Source of the DNA: Castanea sativa | Lineage: Eukaryota; Streptophyta; Magnoliopsida; Fagales; Fagaceae | Assembly (NCBI RefSeq): GCF_040712315.1 | Contig: NC_134019.1 | Span: 37,601,873 to 37,665,872, forward strand | Reading direction: 5' to 3' | DNA: 64,000 nucleotides | Shown here: positions 45,050-55,888 of the stretch, one piece after another | Numbering within the stretch: the stretch's first letter is position 1 | Layout of the letters: each line of letters starts with the position of its first letter | The notes under the pieces: model-generated | Databases searched by the model: none | Told to the model about the DNA's origin: nothing | What the model saw: only the letters and a program-made list of their open reading frames with translations | Program-made: the position numbers and the translations under genes

Positions 45050-45619
45050 AAAAAAATTTGCTAAAGGGTGGTTCAAATTGGCTTCTTGGATTGTCGTCAA
45101 TGGGGGTTTTTGTGTGTTGATAGTTGCTGGGTGATTCGATCTAGTGCGTTGGGTTTTGTGGTAGGCTGTGTTTGATCTGGTGTGTTGCTTTATCGACACC
45201 AATGGGTTTTGTGGTAGGCTGTGTTTGATATGACTGGGTCACGGTGGGAGCAAATGTTAATGCCGTTGGCATCTCAAATGAATTAATTGGTCATGCGTTA
45301 CATGAGACCAATAAACATGTGTCTCTTTGATGTTTTTGGCTACCGAACCAATATGCAACAGCTCTAGCAAGCTTGTACGCAGCAAATCATTATCCGTTTG
45401 GATTGCACTGATTTCCTATGCGTCTTCATTTTGGCGTTTTCAGCACTGGGATCCGTGCTATCAGTGGATCTGTGCACTGTTTACGAAACACACAAGTTGT
45501 CTAATTCAGCAATTTTTTTTTTCAAAATTGAGTCCTACAGTACTAAACATAAGAGTATAAGGGCATTTTTGAACAAAAATAATGATCTCGAACAAGAGAA
45601 ACCCCTTAAATAATAGTAT
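45050..45619. other. Upstream flank of the pseudogene (unit 3)
   Basis: 45,050-45,395 is homologous to 20,400-20,690. About 45,396-45,590 is a private insertion with GCGTTTTCAGCACTGGGATC, resembling MITEs of this genome. No gene. Confidence 0.6.
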
Positions 45620-46676
45620 AGATAGTTAAGGGCTTGTTTGATAAGAGTATTTAAATCTAATTTTTTGTTTTGCAATCCATAAAATGGTTGGTTCCACACT
45701 TAAATTTATTGTTTGCCTAATACTATTTTTTAAATACAGTTCAGTATCCTATTTTCCTGGTTTAGAAAAGGATGGGTGTTTTCAGGGTAGAAAATGTTTT
45801 TAATGATATAGTTGTAAATAAATTGAAAACAGTGGACCCTACATATTTGTCCAAACTTTTTTATCTTTTAAATTAAGGAGCTTATCTTTATCACAAAAAG
45901 AATTTTCACACTTCAAATTTGAAACTTATCATAAAAAAAAGTACATAATGAGCTTTATTCCTTTATCATTATCAAAAAAAAAAAAAAAAAAACTACAGAT
46001 TCTATACATTACTTTTTGTAAATATATATATTTTTAAATCTCAAAAATAGAAAGTCTCTCAAACAATTATTTTTTGTTTTTAGTATTTTGAAAATTTTTC
46101 TTAAAATTGGGAGCCAAACATGTATAATATAAAAATTATTATTTGAAAACTAGTTTCAAGTTAAATTTTTTTTTAAATTGTTTTTATACGATTTTGAAAA
46201 CAAAAACAAAAATCCTCCAACCAATCAGGCCTAAACTTTTTAATAGCCGGACAAAACTACCCTTCTCTGATTCTCAATTGCACAATTTGAGTCCAATATC
46301 AAATTCTCTCAAAAAGTCCAAAATCAAACCATCATCATCTTCTATTCTTGTTATCTGCACTGATGGGGTGTATCTATCTGAACATAATACATTACATTAT
46401 CTACAAACTCTACGAGAAAGACTTGAATTGTGACAAAAATTGGAAGACATGTTTTATATCTGATAAAAGTTTGGATCAATGTTGTCAAAAAAAAAATTTT
46501 GGATCAATATTACCAAAAAAAAAAAAAAAATTGGATCAAAAAGTGGTTCAGTTCAGTATTGGACCCATACGTCTCAAATCCAAGCGTGTCCTTTTATATA
46601 TCTATCTCTTTTTGGGTTCGGCCTTGATGTACACGGGCTAGGCCTTTAATTGGTTTAGATACATTGGGCCATTGGG

Positions 46677-46734
<58 letters not shown>

Positions 46735-46870
46735 ACACAAAAACAAAATGGAACATTTCCAAAAAAAGGAATAAGAGACTTTTATTAAAATGGTTTAAAT
46801 TGTTTTATATACTTTTATTCAATATTGTTAATATTCAAATTAATATATTTTGTTATTTATATTTTAATTA
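45620..46870. repeat. Triplicated intergenic segment X, copy 3 (left part)
   Basis: Direct homologue of the other X copies. It includes the (CT)n(TA)n microsatellite at about 46,678-46,734 and is split by the element at 46,871-48,716. The rest of X resumes at 48,717-48,850. Confidence 0.85.
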
Positions 46871-46977
46871 AGAATAATTACAGTAAACCCACCTGTAGTA
46901 TGACCCATTTTCACTTTGTCTGCCCGTGGTTCTTGCCCTTCTGAGGTTAGTCCCGTTAGCCTTCTGTAACCCAGATC

Positions 46978-47101
46978 TCCATTTGCCGTTAAAAAAACAC
47001 CATTTTATTAAAAATCAGAACATAACACGGATCAAAAACACCCATTTGCCGTTAGAAAAACACCATTTTATTAAAAATCAAAACATAACACGGATCAAAA
47101 C
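46978..47101 (+). repeat. 62-bp tandem duplication
   Basis: Two consecutive near-identical copies beginning CCATTTGCCGTTA and ending AACACGGATCAAAA, inside the left part of the 1.85-kb element. Confidence 0.85.
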
Positions 47102-47747
47102 CACGAACCATTGAAACTTTTTCTCACGAGCCTAGAAACATAAAAACCCCATTCTGCATCTGATATTGAACCTCTAAAATGGCAATTCATTGAGCTCTCT
47201 ATTTCTTCGTCTCACAATTTATTTTTCCTCTCTCTCTCTAAAGACTTAGATTAGGCCTTCATGGTCGAAAGTCCCATGTTCTCACTGCCCATCTCAGCCA
47301 CTTGCCACCACCATTGATGAGAATCAAACTGTATACACTATGGACGAATCGAAAGTTCGAAGTTGTGAGCGATTGTTACTTAATCGAATAGATCTGGAAG
47401 ATTCTATGAAGAATCGAAGATCTCCTTGTGTTAATGGACCTAGACAATTCTCTTAGACTCAAGAACCAACTCAACGTCAACTTGTTGAACAAAATGATAT
47501 CAATTTGTTTCTCCATTAAAGACCCAGTTTCAATTTCACTAAGGTTGTCCTCTGATTTTGGGTTGTTACTGTTTGGGTCATTGTAATTGCTGCGGTTTTC
47601 TATTAAAAAATTGTGTAATGTAATTTTTGGTTGTAATTGCTAATTTTTTGGGTTGTTGCGAGCATGAAATGTTTGCTGCCTTTGTGGTGTTTGATAAAGT
47701 TTCTCAATGAACAAAAGGTTCAAAACAAAATTCATTTTATACGTATA

Positions 47748-48009
47748 GAGTCTATTTGGATAGAACTTATTTTGCTGAAACTGAAAACACTATAGCAAAA
47801 TAATTTTTAAATGTGTGAATAGTGTTGTGGGACCCATTTTTAATGAAAAAGTTGCTGAAAAGTGAAATTTGTGGGACCCATGAACAATGCATTGTGCACT
47901 GTTCATGGCTGAAAAGTCAATACATGCGGCTGGGTTTTAAAATAAAAAATAAAAAAAACAGAAGCAAAAACGCAGACGTGGATGCAGGAACGCAGATCCA
48001 AACGCCCTC
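47748..48009. mobile_element. Tourist-like MITE (262 bp)
   Basis: Same family as 1,873-2,129: the internal CTATAGCAAAATAATTTTTA and GTGGGACCCATTTTTAATGA blocks are shared. Flanked by ATA at 47,745-47,747 and 48,010-48,012. Nested in the 1.85-kb element. Confidence 0.75.
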
Positions 48010-48849
48010 ATAAGCCACAAACTCAACTATTGGACCCAATAGATCAATGCTCAAAGTCTGATTCAAAACCCAGGTTGGAATGACAAACCTGAGATTTTCT
48101 TTGTTTCATTTCTCCGTGTATGAGAAAGAGTAGTACTATGAAGAGATGTAGACTAATGAAACTGGGTGGGAACTTTCCTCTACTATGAAGTATTTTGGAT
48201 GATGATCTTGGAGAGAAAAATGGTTGAGATTTTTTCTTGAGAGGTGTTTGAAAAATGGTTCTCTCTCAGAGGAGTACAAGGCCGGCCATGATGATGAGGA
48301 TGACAATGATAAAGTAGTCAGCATCGCAGAAGAAGTGGAAGGCATTGAAGAAGTGGGAGTGGTTTGAATGGCGTTGGAGTCATTTCAAGGCCTCTCGCTT
48401 TTGTTCTTTGCTTTGAAAATACACCAAGTTCTTCTGCATCTCTTGGAAGATCATGAATAGCTTTTCTGGGACGTGAGGGCTGTTGCTTTGTCTTTAAAGA
48501 TATCTTTTTAAAGTGCAATATCTTTTTAAACCCTAGCTTTTTTATTCTTGTTATATTTGTTTTTGCCTAAAAATGTGTTTTTTAACGGCAAATGGAGAGG
48601 TGGGTTACGGAAGGCTAATGGGACTAATCTCAGGTGGGCAAAGTGTAAATGATTAAACCATGGGTAGGTAAAGTGAAAACGGGTCATACCACAGATGAGT
48701 TTACTGTAATTATCCCTTTAATTAATTATTAAATTAATTTGATATCATCAATTCATCACAATTCAAACTTTGATGCTTTGGTTGACCACAAAACCTTGAA
48801 TTTCTCAAATTTTTATTTTTTAAGATTGTTTGATTTTTAAAGTATAATA

Positions 48850-49514
48850 TTTTTTTTTTCATATAATAGTGGTATAACGGTAACTTAAAAAAATAATACT
48901 TTTAATTTTTTTTTACTTATATAATAAAAGCATAATAGAAATTTATACACATTATAATTTCTTTCCTTCTAACCAAACAAAGGGAAATGATATACATTTA
49001 ACGTCCTTCAACTTTTTATCTCATCTACCAAACAAACGTGAGGAAAAATAAAAATCTGTTCATTTGGAGTTCTTTCTAGGATCTAAAGAATCCGTTGATC
49101 CAATATAATTGGTTGCTTTCATTTTCTTTTTTCTTTATCTTTCTTTTTTGGGGTAAAGATTTGCTACAAATTAAGTTGTAGCAATTCTAACAAAAATGCA
49201 CACGTGTCAATGCCTCAGATAGACACTTGTCTAGGCTTATATTTTTCCATGTCAAGATTGATTTTTTCACCAAATGGAGTCTATTTGAGGCATTGACATG
49301 TGTGCATTTTGCAAGAGTTGCTGTAACTTAGTTTGCAGCAAATCCTTACTATTTTTTTTTGTTAGAGAAAAAATAGAGTTATAGATTATTTTGTTGTTGC
49401 ATCAAATGAGGAATTTTGTACTTTGTAATTGTTTAGGGTTTGGATATGATTATAGGTGTTTGGTGAAAATGGTTGAGAGAGGGAGAGGCTTATTACAACA
49501 CTTAACACACAAGA
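48850..49514. repeat. Triplicated intergenic segment Y, copy 3
   Basis: Direct homologue of 27,785-28,455, including the palindromic MITE at 49,151-49,350. Homology ends at ACACAAGATT, marking the far edge of the duplicated unit. Confidence 0.85.
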
Positions 49515-50289
49515 TTCCTTTTTTAGGGGAATGAGCTTTTGAAATTTTGCTTTTTGTCATTAGAATTTTGGAAGGTGAAAATTGGAATTATCATGTTTAG
49601 ATGGATAAAATAATGACTATAAGGGATACCTTTGACCTAACAACCACGGAAATTGATATTGAAAAGGTGAATCATGACTTTGTGTTTGATTCTCTCTCAA
49701 TTGCCATAATACAGTTTCTATTTTATATCGTGTCTCATGCTCATTAGCGTATCCAATGACATATTATGTTTGAATTTGGTTCATTTAATAGACAAGATTC
49801 AAGTTAGGCTTAAACTTACTTGTTTTTTGAATAAGCAATTATAAAGAAACCTTTTCCTCCAATATATATATATAAAGAAACCTTTTGTTTGCTTATTTTA
49901 TAACTAACAAAACTTATAATTTTGTGCAATTTGCTTTTCTAGTTAAATAATATAAATATCAATAAGATGTGAAAAAATATTAGGAAGTAATAAACAAATT
50001 TTGAAAAGGAAATTTGTAGTTTTGTATGATCTTTGTTAATCTGCACCATTTTAGTTGTAGGGATGCAATATCTCAACAATTTTTTTTTGGTAAATGTATA
50101 TATCTCAACAATTGATGGCTATAAAGAGGCCACTTATTTTTTAAACCTAATAAATAAATCAATAATAAAAAAAACGCACCAACTTGTTCAAACTCCAAAG
50201 TGCAGATGTGGAGGTTGCTTAGTTTTTTGGATCATCGCATTATAAACTTAGTTGGTGTTGAGACTTTTATATGTTTTTCCTTTCCTTTG

Positions 50290-50357
<68 letters not shown>

Positions 50358-50601
50358 TTCTTTTAAGTTTTTGCCATACCTTCACAATTTATATGGTCAC
50401 CTTAGCAGAAATGTTTTGTAGCGAAATCTTGCAATTTTGTTCCAAAAGAATTTTGTTAATTCAAGCTCATCTCATCTTAAATAGCTAAAAATAAAAAATG
50501 TAGCCTTTATATAATACTAATTTTTTATTCTTCTTAATAAGTAAATAAACCCCATCTCAAAGTAAATTGACATTTTTAAGCTTACTATTAATAGATCCTT
50601 C

Positions 50602-50643
<42 letters not shown>
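49515..50643. other. AT-rich intergenic DNA with two (TA)n tracts
   Basis: TA runs at 50,291-50,354 and 50,607-50,643. The second is the target of the retrotransposon insertion. No gene. Confidence 0.7.
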
Positions 50644-50647
<4 letters not shown>

Positions 50648-51442
50648 GGGCCAATGGGCCCGTAATCTATGTGGGGCTGGCCCAAGGGTACTCGTAAAGC
50701 TAAAAGTCCAGCCCGTAAATGTTAATTGGCTCAAGGATGAGGAACGCTTGTCTATGAGACAAGGTGGGAGGAGGAAGAAGTCATAGTTGATTGAGACATT
50801 TCTAAGTAGTACGTCCGAGGATGGAAATGTTCTCGGCCACCTATAGCCGAGGATAGAAGTATTCTCGGCTATCTGTAGTCGAGGTGGGAAGGGGTGATCT
50901 GGCAGTATAAGGGTGTTACACTTGAAAATCCTGAGCGTAAAGATGTAAGGTAAGAGATGAGAAGAAAGGATGTAAAATATCTAGGATAAAGCTGCTACCA
51001 CCGTATTAAAGGCTCCGCAACTATTTCTTTGGCTGCATTAATGGGGAAGTGATGGTTGAACGTGGTAATTCAGTCTTCCCTCTACCGCCAAAGACTTCAA
51101 GGGAAAAGTTGATGGGACAAGTATCCAAATGAGGACTTTGATCCACACGTGGAAGAGGAAGACGAAAGAAAGATGATATAAAAGGGAAGGAAGAGCAAAA
51201 AGGGGGGGGGGGGGGACGAACAAAGTTTGAGAGACTGAACTATAATACAAATGATCATCGGCCTTTGTCAAAAAGGGTGGAGTGCTGTGAGGCATGAGTG
51301 TAACAATCTAGCCTAGTATTTACGTCTTCCAATATTCATAAACCTAGATTTGAAGCCCACTCTCTATACATCTTATTGTTTTGGGCTCATTGGGCTGGTT
51401 CCCTCCATATTATTGGATTTTGGTGCAATTTGTGTCCTTACA
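50644..51442 (+). repeat. 5-prime LTR (799 bp)
   Basis: Starts TGTAGGGCC and ends CCTTACA. A TATAAAAG box lies at 51,177-51,184, and a G-run of about 13 follows at 51,201-51,215. Contains several CCGAGG / CTCGGC half-palindromes at about 50,815-50,890. By eye it differs from the 3-prime LTR at some 30-40 positions, mostly transitions. Confidence 0.95.
51177..51184 (+). promoter_or_regulatory. TATA box of the 5-prime LTR
   Basis: TATAAAAG in the LTR, with the equivalent at 62,572-62,579 in the 3-prime LTR. It is the likely start region for the retroelement transcript. Confidence 0.6.
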
Positions 51443-51462
51443 ATTGGTGCCGTCGATGGGAA
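51443..51462 (+). promoter_or_regulatory. Primer-binding site
   Basis: TGGTGCCGTCGATGGGAA immediately after the LTR, the position and TGG start expected of a tRNA-complementary priming site. Which tRNA is not established here. Confidence 0.65.
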
Positions 51463-51489
51463 ATCTTGTGTTTAAGGAAAGGTAGCGTG

Positions 51490-52812
51490 ATGGTAGGTTC
51501 AGGGCCACACCATGCAGAATCTTTGGGGTCCCAGCAGGAAGACCACTTTCAATATCTTGAGCGGGAAAGAGACAGAGAGGGCAGTGTGCATACAGGACAT
51601 ACTGCCAGGAATCGTTTGCGGGGTGGAAGTAGAGTACTCCATGAAGATGATGCCAAAGCCATGCAAAGGGAGATTAACCATCTGAAGAGGAAGTTGCGTC
51701 ATGCCAAGAGCGAACGAACACCCTCTTTTTCAGATCCTTCTTCTGATGAGGGTGATTCCCAAGGTAGCAGTTACAGGCCCAGGTCCAAGACTCCACCTAG
51801 TGAATCTTTTTCATATGAAGAGGGAGATCTTCATGGTTGGAAAAAAAAGAAGTCTTCTTCCAGGGGTTTAGGAAATGATGCTATGGGAAAGGCGCTGCAC
51901 CAACTTTCTAAATCACCTTTCACACGTAGGGTAGAGAAAGGAAAACTTCCTCATCGTTTCACCCAACCGAACTTTACCATTTATAATGGCCAAACAGACC
52001 TTGTGGAGCATGTGAGCCATTTTAACCAACGGATGGCGGTCCATTCTAAGAATGAAACCTTAATGTGCAAGGTTTTACCCTCTAGCTTGGGACCTGTTGC
52101 CATGAGGTGGTATAATGGCTTGAAGGCAAATCCTATTGATTCTTATATGGAACTCACCATGGCGTTTGGGTCTCGTTTTGTTACCTGCAGTAGAGTTCCT
52201 CGGCCTCTAGATTCATTATTGTCCATGGCTATGAGGGAAGGGGAGTCCCTGAAAACATATTCGGATAGATATTGGGAAATGTTCAATGAGATTGATAGTG
52301 ATTTTGATGAAGTGGAAATTAACACTTTCAAGGTTGGTCTTCCAACTGAGCACGACTTAAGGAAGTCTTTGACCAAGAAGCCGGTAAAGAGTGTACGTCG
52401 GCTCATAGACCGTATTGATGAGTGTAAGAGAGTTGAAGAGGATCAACAGTAGAGTAAAGGGAAGACGAAGGTTATCCCTTAGGAGAGGAGGGATTTCAGG
52501 TTGGAAAGATACAATAACAAATGGTCGTGGAGGGAGTTTAACGGGCAATCTGGTTCAGCCCCTTCTCAGATGGTAAATACGGTGTTTCGTGAACCTGTTC
52601 AACAAGTCCTGGAGAAAATTCGTCATGAACCATACTTCAAGTGGCCCAATAAGATGGCAGGGGACCCTATGAAATGTAATCAGAATCTCCATTGTGATTA
52701 TCACCAAGAGAAAGGTCACACCACTGAGAATTGTAGAACTCTGAGGAGTTATTTGGATCAATTGGTTAGAGAGGGAAAGTTGAGACAGTTTACGAATCAA
52801 GTTAATGGGTAG
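51490..52812 (+). pseudogene. gag: gag of the Tat retrotransposon, two in-frame stops
   Basis: The frame opens at the ATG at 51,490. It carries an N-terminal charged region and a coiled coil (AMQREINHLKRKLRHAKS). The retrotransposon gag core spans about 51,950-52,440 (FTIYNGQTDLVEHVSHF, then MRWYNGL and SYMELTMAF). A zinc-knuckle-like CDYHQEKGHTTENCRTL follows at about 52,690-52,740. TAG codons at 52,450-52,452 and 52,480-52,482 interrupt the otherwise continuous frame and look like C-to-T changes from glutamine codons. It ends at 52,812. A translational read-through role cannot be excluded, but two close stops argue for decay. Confidence 0.88.
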
Positions 52813-52880
52813 GGAAATCATACTGGCTCGGTCAGTCAAGGCAGTAATACTTTAAGGCCTCCTTTGGTTCTTGCCCTACT

Positions 52881-53477
52881 ATGGTGTTGTCAGTATCACA
52901 ATTCCTTGCCAAAGAGAATAACTCCGAGCCGAAGAGGGTTAAGGAAAATCCTCCACCTATTTTAGGTTTCTTTGAAGAAGATAAAGTGGGAACTATCCAA
53001 CCGCATGATGATGCATTGGTAATTAAGTTGAGGACAAGGGACTATGATGTGAAAAGAGTAATGGTTGATCAGAGGAGTGGGGCTGACATTATGTATCCAG
53101 ACTTATTTAAAGGGCTTAAATTGAAGCTGGAGGACCTTACAGCTTATGATTCTCCATTGATAAGTTTTGAAGGGAAAGCTGTTTTTCCAAAATGGCAAAT
53201 TCGGTTACCTGTGCAGTCGGGTTCAGTGGTTGTAAATGTAGACTTCATAGTACTAGATGCTTATTCTCCCTACACAGCTATCGTGGCAAGGCCTTGGTTG
53301 CATGCCCTTGGTGTTGTCTCCTCGACTCTGCATGTTAAGGTGAAATTCCCAGTTGGGGAACAAATTAAAGAAATTATTGGGAGTCAATTTGCAGCTAGGC
53401 AATGTATTACAGCAGCAGTTATACACCAAACCGAGCAAGAGTCGTTGGCCTCAACAGGAAAAATTCATAGCAATTAA
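52881..53477 (+). pseudogene. pol: pol: aspartic protease region
   Basis: Encodes the retropepsin-like domain. Motif VMVDQRSGADIMYPDLF occupies the active-site position. In related elements it reads V-D-x-G-S-S-A-D-I, so the Gly is replaced by Arg here and the flap side (PYTAIVARPWLHALG) is kept. It is in frame 3, against frame 1 for gag. It ends in TAA at 53,475-53,477, before the region where reverse transcriptase should begin. Confidence 0.8.
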
Positions 53478-53522
53478 TGTTATCGGCCACACCAAAGGTG
53501 GCCGAGGTCGAGGAGCCTACAT

Positions 53523-55790
53523 GTGAGGAGTTGGAAAAGATTCTTATTGATACTGATGTTGAAGGAATATCAACAGCTTAAGGAATATCAACAGCTTAAG
53601 GAATATCTATCATGTCCGCCCATTATGTCTCAGCCAGATATTGATGAGGTTTTGTATGCGTATATCGCCGTAGCCGACCATGCTGTTAGTTTGGTTCTGA
53701 TACAGGTTGATAATAATGTGCAGAAACCCGTTTATTATGTGAGTAAATCTTTGCATGAAGCCGAGGTGCGTTACTTGCCATTAGAAAAAGCAATTCTAGC
53801 CGTGGTGCATGCTACATATAAACTCTCCCATTATTTTCAGTCTCACACAGTAGTGATCCTAACTCAACTTCCTCTTAAGTCTGTACTTCGAAGTGCAGAT
53901 TACACGAGTAAAATCGCTAAGTGGGGCACCATTCTAGGGGCTTTTGATGTCAGATATATGCCTTGCACTTCTGTGAAGGGTCAAGTGCTAGCGGATTTGG
54001 TCGCAGAATTCGCTGAGCCTACCATAGAAGAGAGTGTTAAGAGAGTGGGCTTGGATGAAAAATCAGTTGGCATGGTCGCCTGCAAGGAGCCTTTGGTGTG
54101 GAAAGTGTATGTTGATGGGGCAACAAATCAGAGAGGCTCTGGCATGGGGCTAGTAGTAATGACCCCTGAAGGACTAACATTGGAAAAATCACTAAGATTG
54201 AGATTCTCGGCTACTAATAATGAAGCCGGATATGAAGCTTTGGTGGTGGGAATGGATATGGTTCAAAGAATGGGTGGAAAAGCAATACAAATGTTCTCAG
54301 ATTCACAATTGGTTGTAGGCCAAGTGGAAGGAAAATTGGAAGCTAGAGATCTGAGAATGCAGGAATACCTAACCCAGGTCAGGTATTTACAATCTAAATT
54401 CGGGTCTTTTACTTTGTCACATGTATCCAGAAGTGGAAACACCCATGCAGATTCTTTAGCCACCCTCGCCACGTCCTCGGCGCAAGGTTTACCTCGGGTT
54501 ATCCTTGTTGAAGATCTGTGTAAGCCAATCAGAAGCAATGGTAATCATGTTCAAGTTCATCATATCAGAGTGGGGCCTAGCTGGATGGACCCTATAGTGT
54601 CCTTTCTTAAGGATGATGTATTGCCAGAAGAGAAAGTTGAAGCCGATAAGGTGCGCAAGAAAGCACCTCGGTTTTGGTTGTCCAAGGATCAGAAACTATA
54701 CAAGCGTTCTTTTTCAGGGCCATACTTGCTATGTATACATCCTGATGCAATGGAATTGTTGTTGGAAGAATTGCATGAGGGGATTTGTGGGAGTCACATG
54801 GGAGGAAGATCGTTAGCTCACAGAGCCCTTACACAGGGGTATTGGTGGCCTAATATGCAACGAGAAGCCCAGAATTATGCAAGGAAGTGTGACCAGTGTC
54901 AGAGGTTTGCCCTTAATATTCATCAGCCAGGAGATGTTCTTAATCCTCTGACAAGTCGTTGGCCTTTTGCACAATGGGGCTTGGACATTGTGGGACCCTT
55001 CCCAAAGGCATCAGGGAATTGGAGGTGGCTGCTTGTTGGAACGGATTATTTCACTAAGTGGGTGGAGGCAGAGCCATTATCTAACATTAGGGATGTTGAC
55101 ACAAAGAGGTTTGTCTGGAAGAATATTGTCACTCGGTTTGGAATTCCTCACACTCTCATCTCAGATAATGGTTTGCAATTTGACAGTAAAGCTTTTAGAA
55201 GGTATTGTTGTGATCTGGGCATCGTTAACAGGTATTCTACACCAGCTTATCCCCAGGGAAATGGGCAGGCTGAAGCGGTTAATAAAGTTATAATCAGTGG
55301 ACTTAAGAAAAGACTAGATGATGCCAAGGGTAGGTGGGTAGAAGAGTTACCGCACGTTTTGTGGACGTATCGAACTACGCCTCGAAGATCAATTGGAGAA
55401 ACACCATTCTCTATGACTTATGGAGCCGAGGCTGTGATCCCATTGGAAACCGACTTTCCAACAATGAGAACGAGTTCTTTCACCCCTAATAACAATGATA
55501 GTTTACTAGAAAAAAGCCTAGATCTGGTTGAAGAATGACGAGAGACTGATATGGTCCAGTTGGCTTGCTATCAGCAAAAGCTCAAACAGGGATACGACTC
55601 TCGCGTGAAGTCAAGGCCACTTGCCCCTGGAGATTTAGTGTTAAGGAAAGTTTTAGGAACTGCCAAAAACCCAGCATGGGGAAAATTGGGCCCTAACTGG
55701 GAAGGGCCCTATCGTATCACTTCAGTAGCTGGTATAGGGGCATATTATCTTGTAGATTTGGATGAAAAAATTGTACGGCATCCCTAGAAT
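53523..55790 (+). pseudogene. pol: pol: RNase H, second RNase H and integrase; reverse transcriptase missing
   Basis: Starts just after the RT deletion. Domains: Ty3-type RNase H at about 53,600-54,030 (VYYVSKSLHEAEVRYLPLEK). A second plant-type RNase H at about 54,096-54,510 has its acidic set visible (YVDGATN, EAGYEAL, SDSQLV, HADSLA). The integrase zinc finger lies at about 54,770-54,905 (H-x-H in the HEGICGSHMGG context, then CDQCQRF). The integrase core D,D,E are in GLDIVGPF, ISDNGLQF and GQAEAVNK. A C-terminal GPY-type motif (GPNWEGPYRI) lies near 55,700. A TGA at 55,536-55,538 interrupts the frame, probably from CGA. The domain order and dual RNase H place it in the Tat lineage. It cannot reverse-transcribe by itself. 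Confidence 0.92.
53564..53607 (+). repeat. 18-bp tandem repeat at the RT-deletion junction
   Basis: GGAATATCAACAGCTTAA at 53,564-53,581 and 53,582-53,599, then a partial third copy. It sits exactly where the pol frame jumps from the end of the protease linker (EELEKILIDTD) to the RNase H start (LKEYLSCPP). Confidence 0.85.
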
Positions 55791-55888
55791 GTAAGTAACC
55801 TGCAAAGGTACTATTATTAATGTAAGGTATTTCTGCCACTTTTGTTCTGATATTCTTGCTTTACACTGATTATTATGTTCTTTTCTCT

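Larger units (their letters stand above)
46871..48716. mobile_element. 1.85-kb TIR element (8-9 bp target duplication)
   Basis: The ends are inverted repeats of over 60 bp: AGAATAATTACAGTAAAC on the left, GGGATAATTACAGTAAAC reverse-complemented on the right, continuing through TATGACCC and TTTTCACTTT. TTTAATTA flanks both sides (46,863-46,870 and 48,717-48,724). Units 1 and 2 lack the insert. Near each end is an ACGGCAAATGGAGA-type block. Contains a 62-bp tandem duplication (46,978-47,101) and a nested MITE. No transposase. Mutator-like or hAT; the long TIR favours Mutator-like. Confidence 0.75.

Noticed and set aside
51201..51215. Poly-G run considered as telomeric or a G-quadruplex gene element
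   Set aside because: It is a simple homopolymer in both LTRs; slippage explains it and there is no telomere repeat.
54263..54538. Minus-strand frames across pol
   Set aside because: Shadows of the second RNase H coding region.
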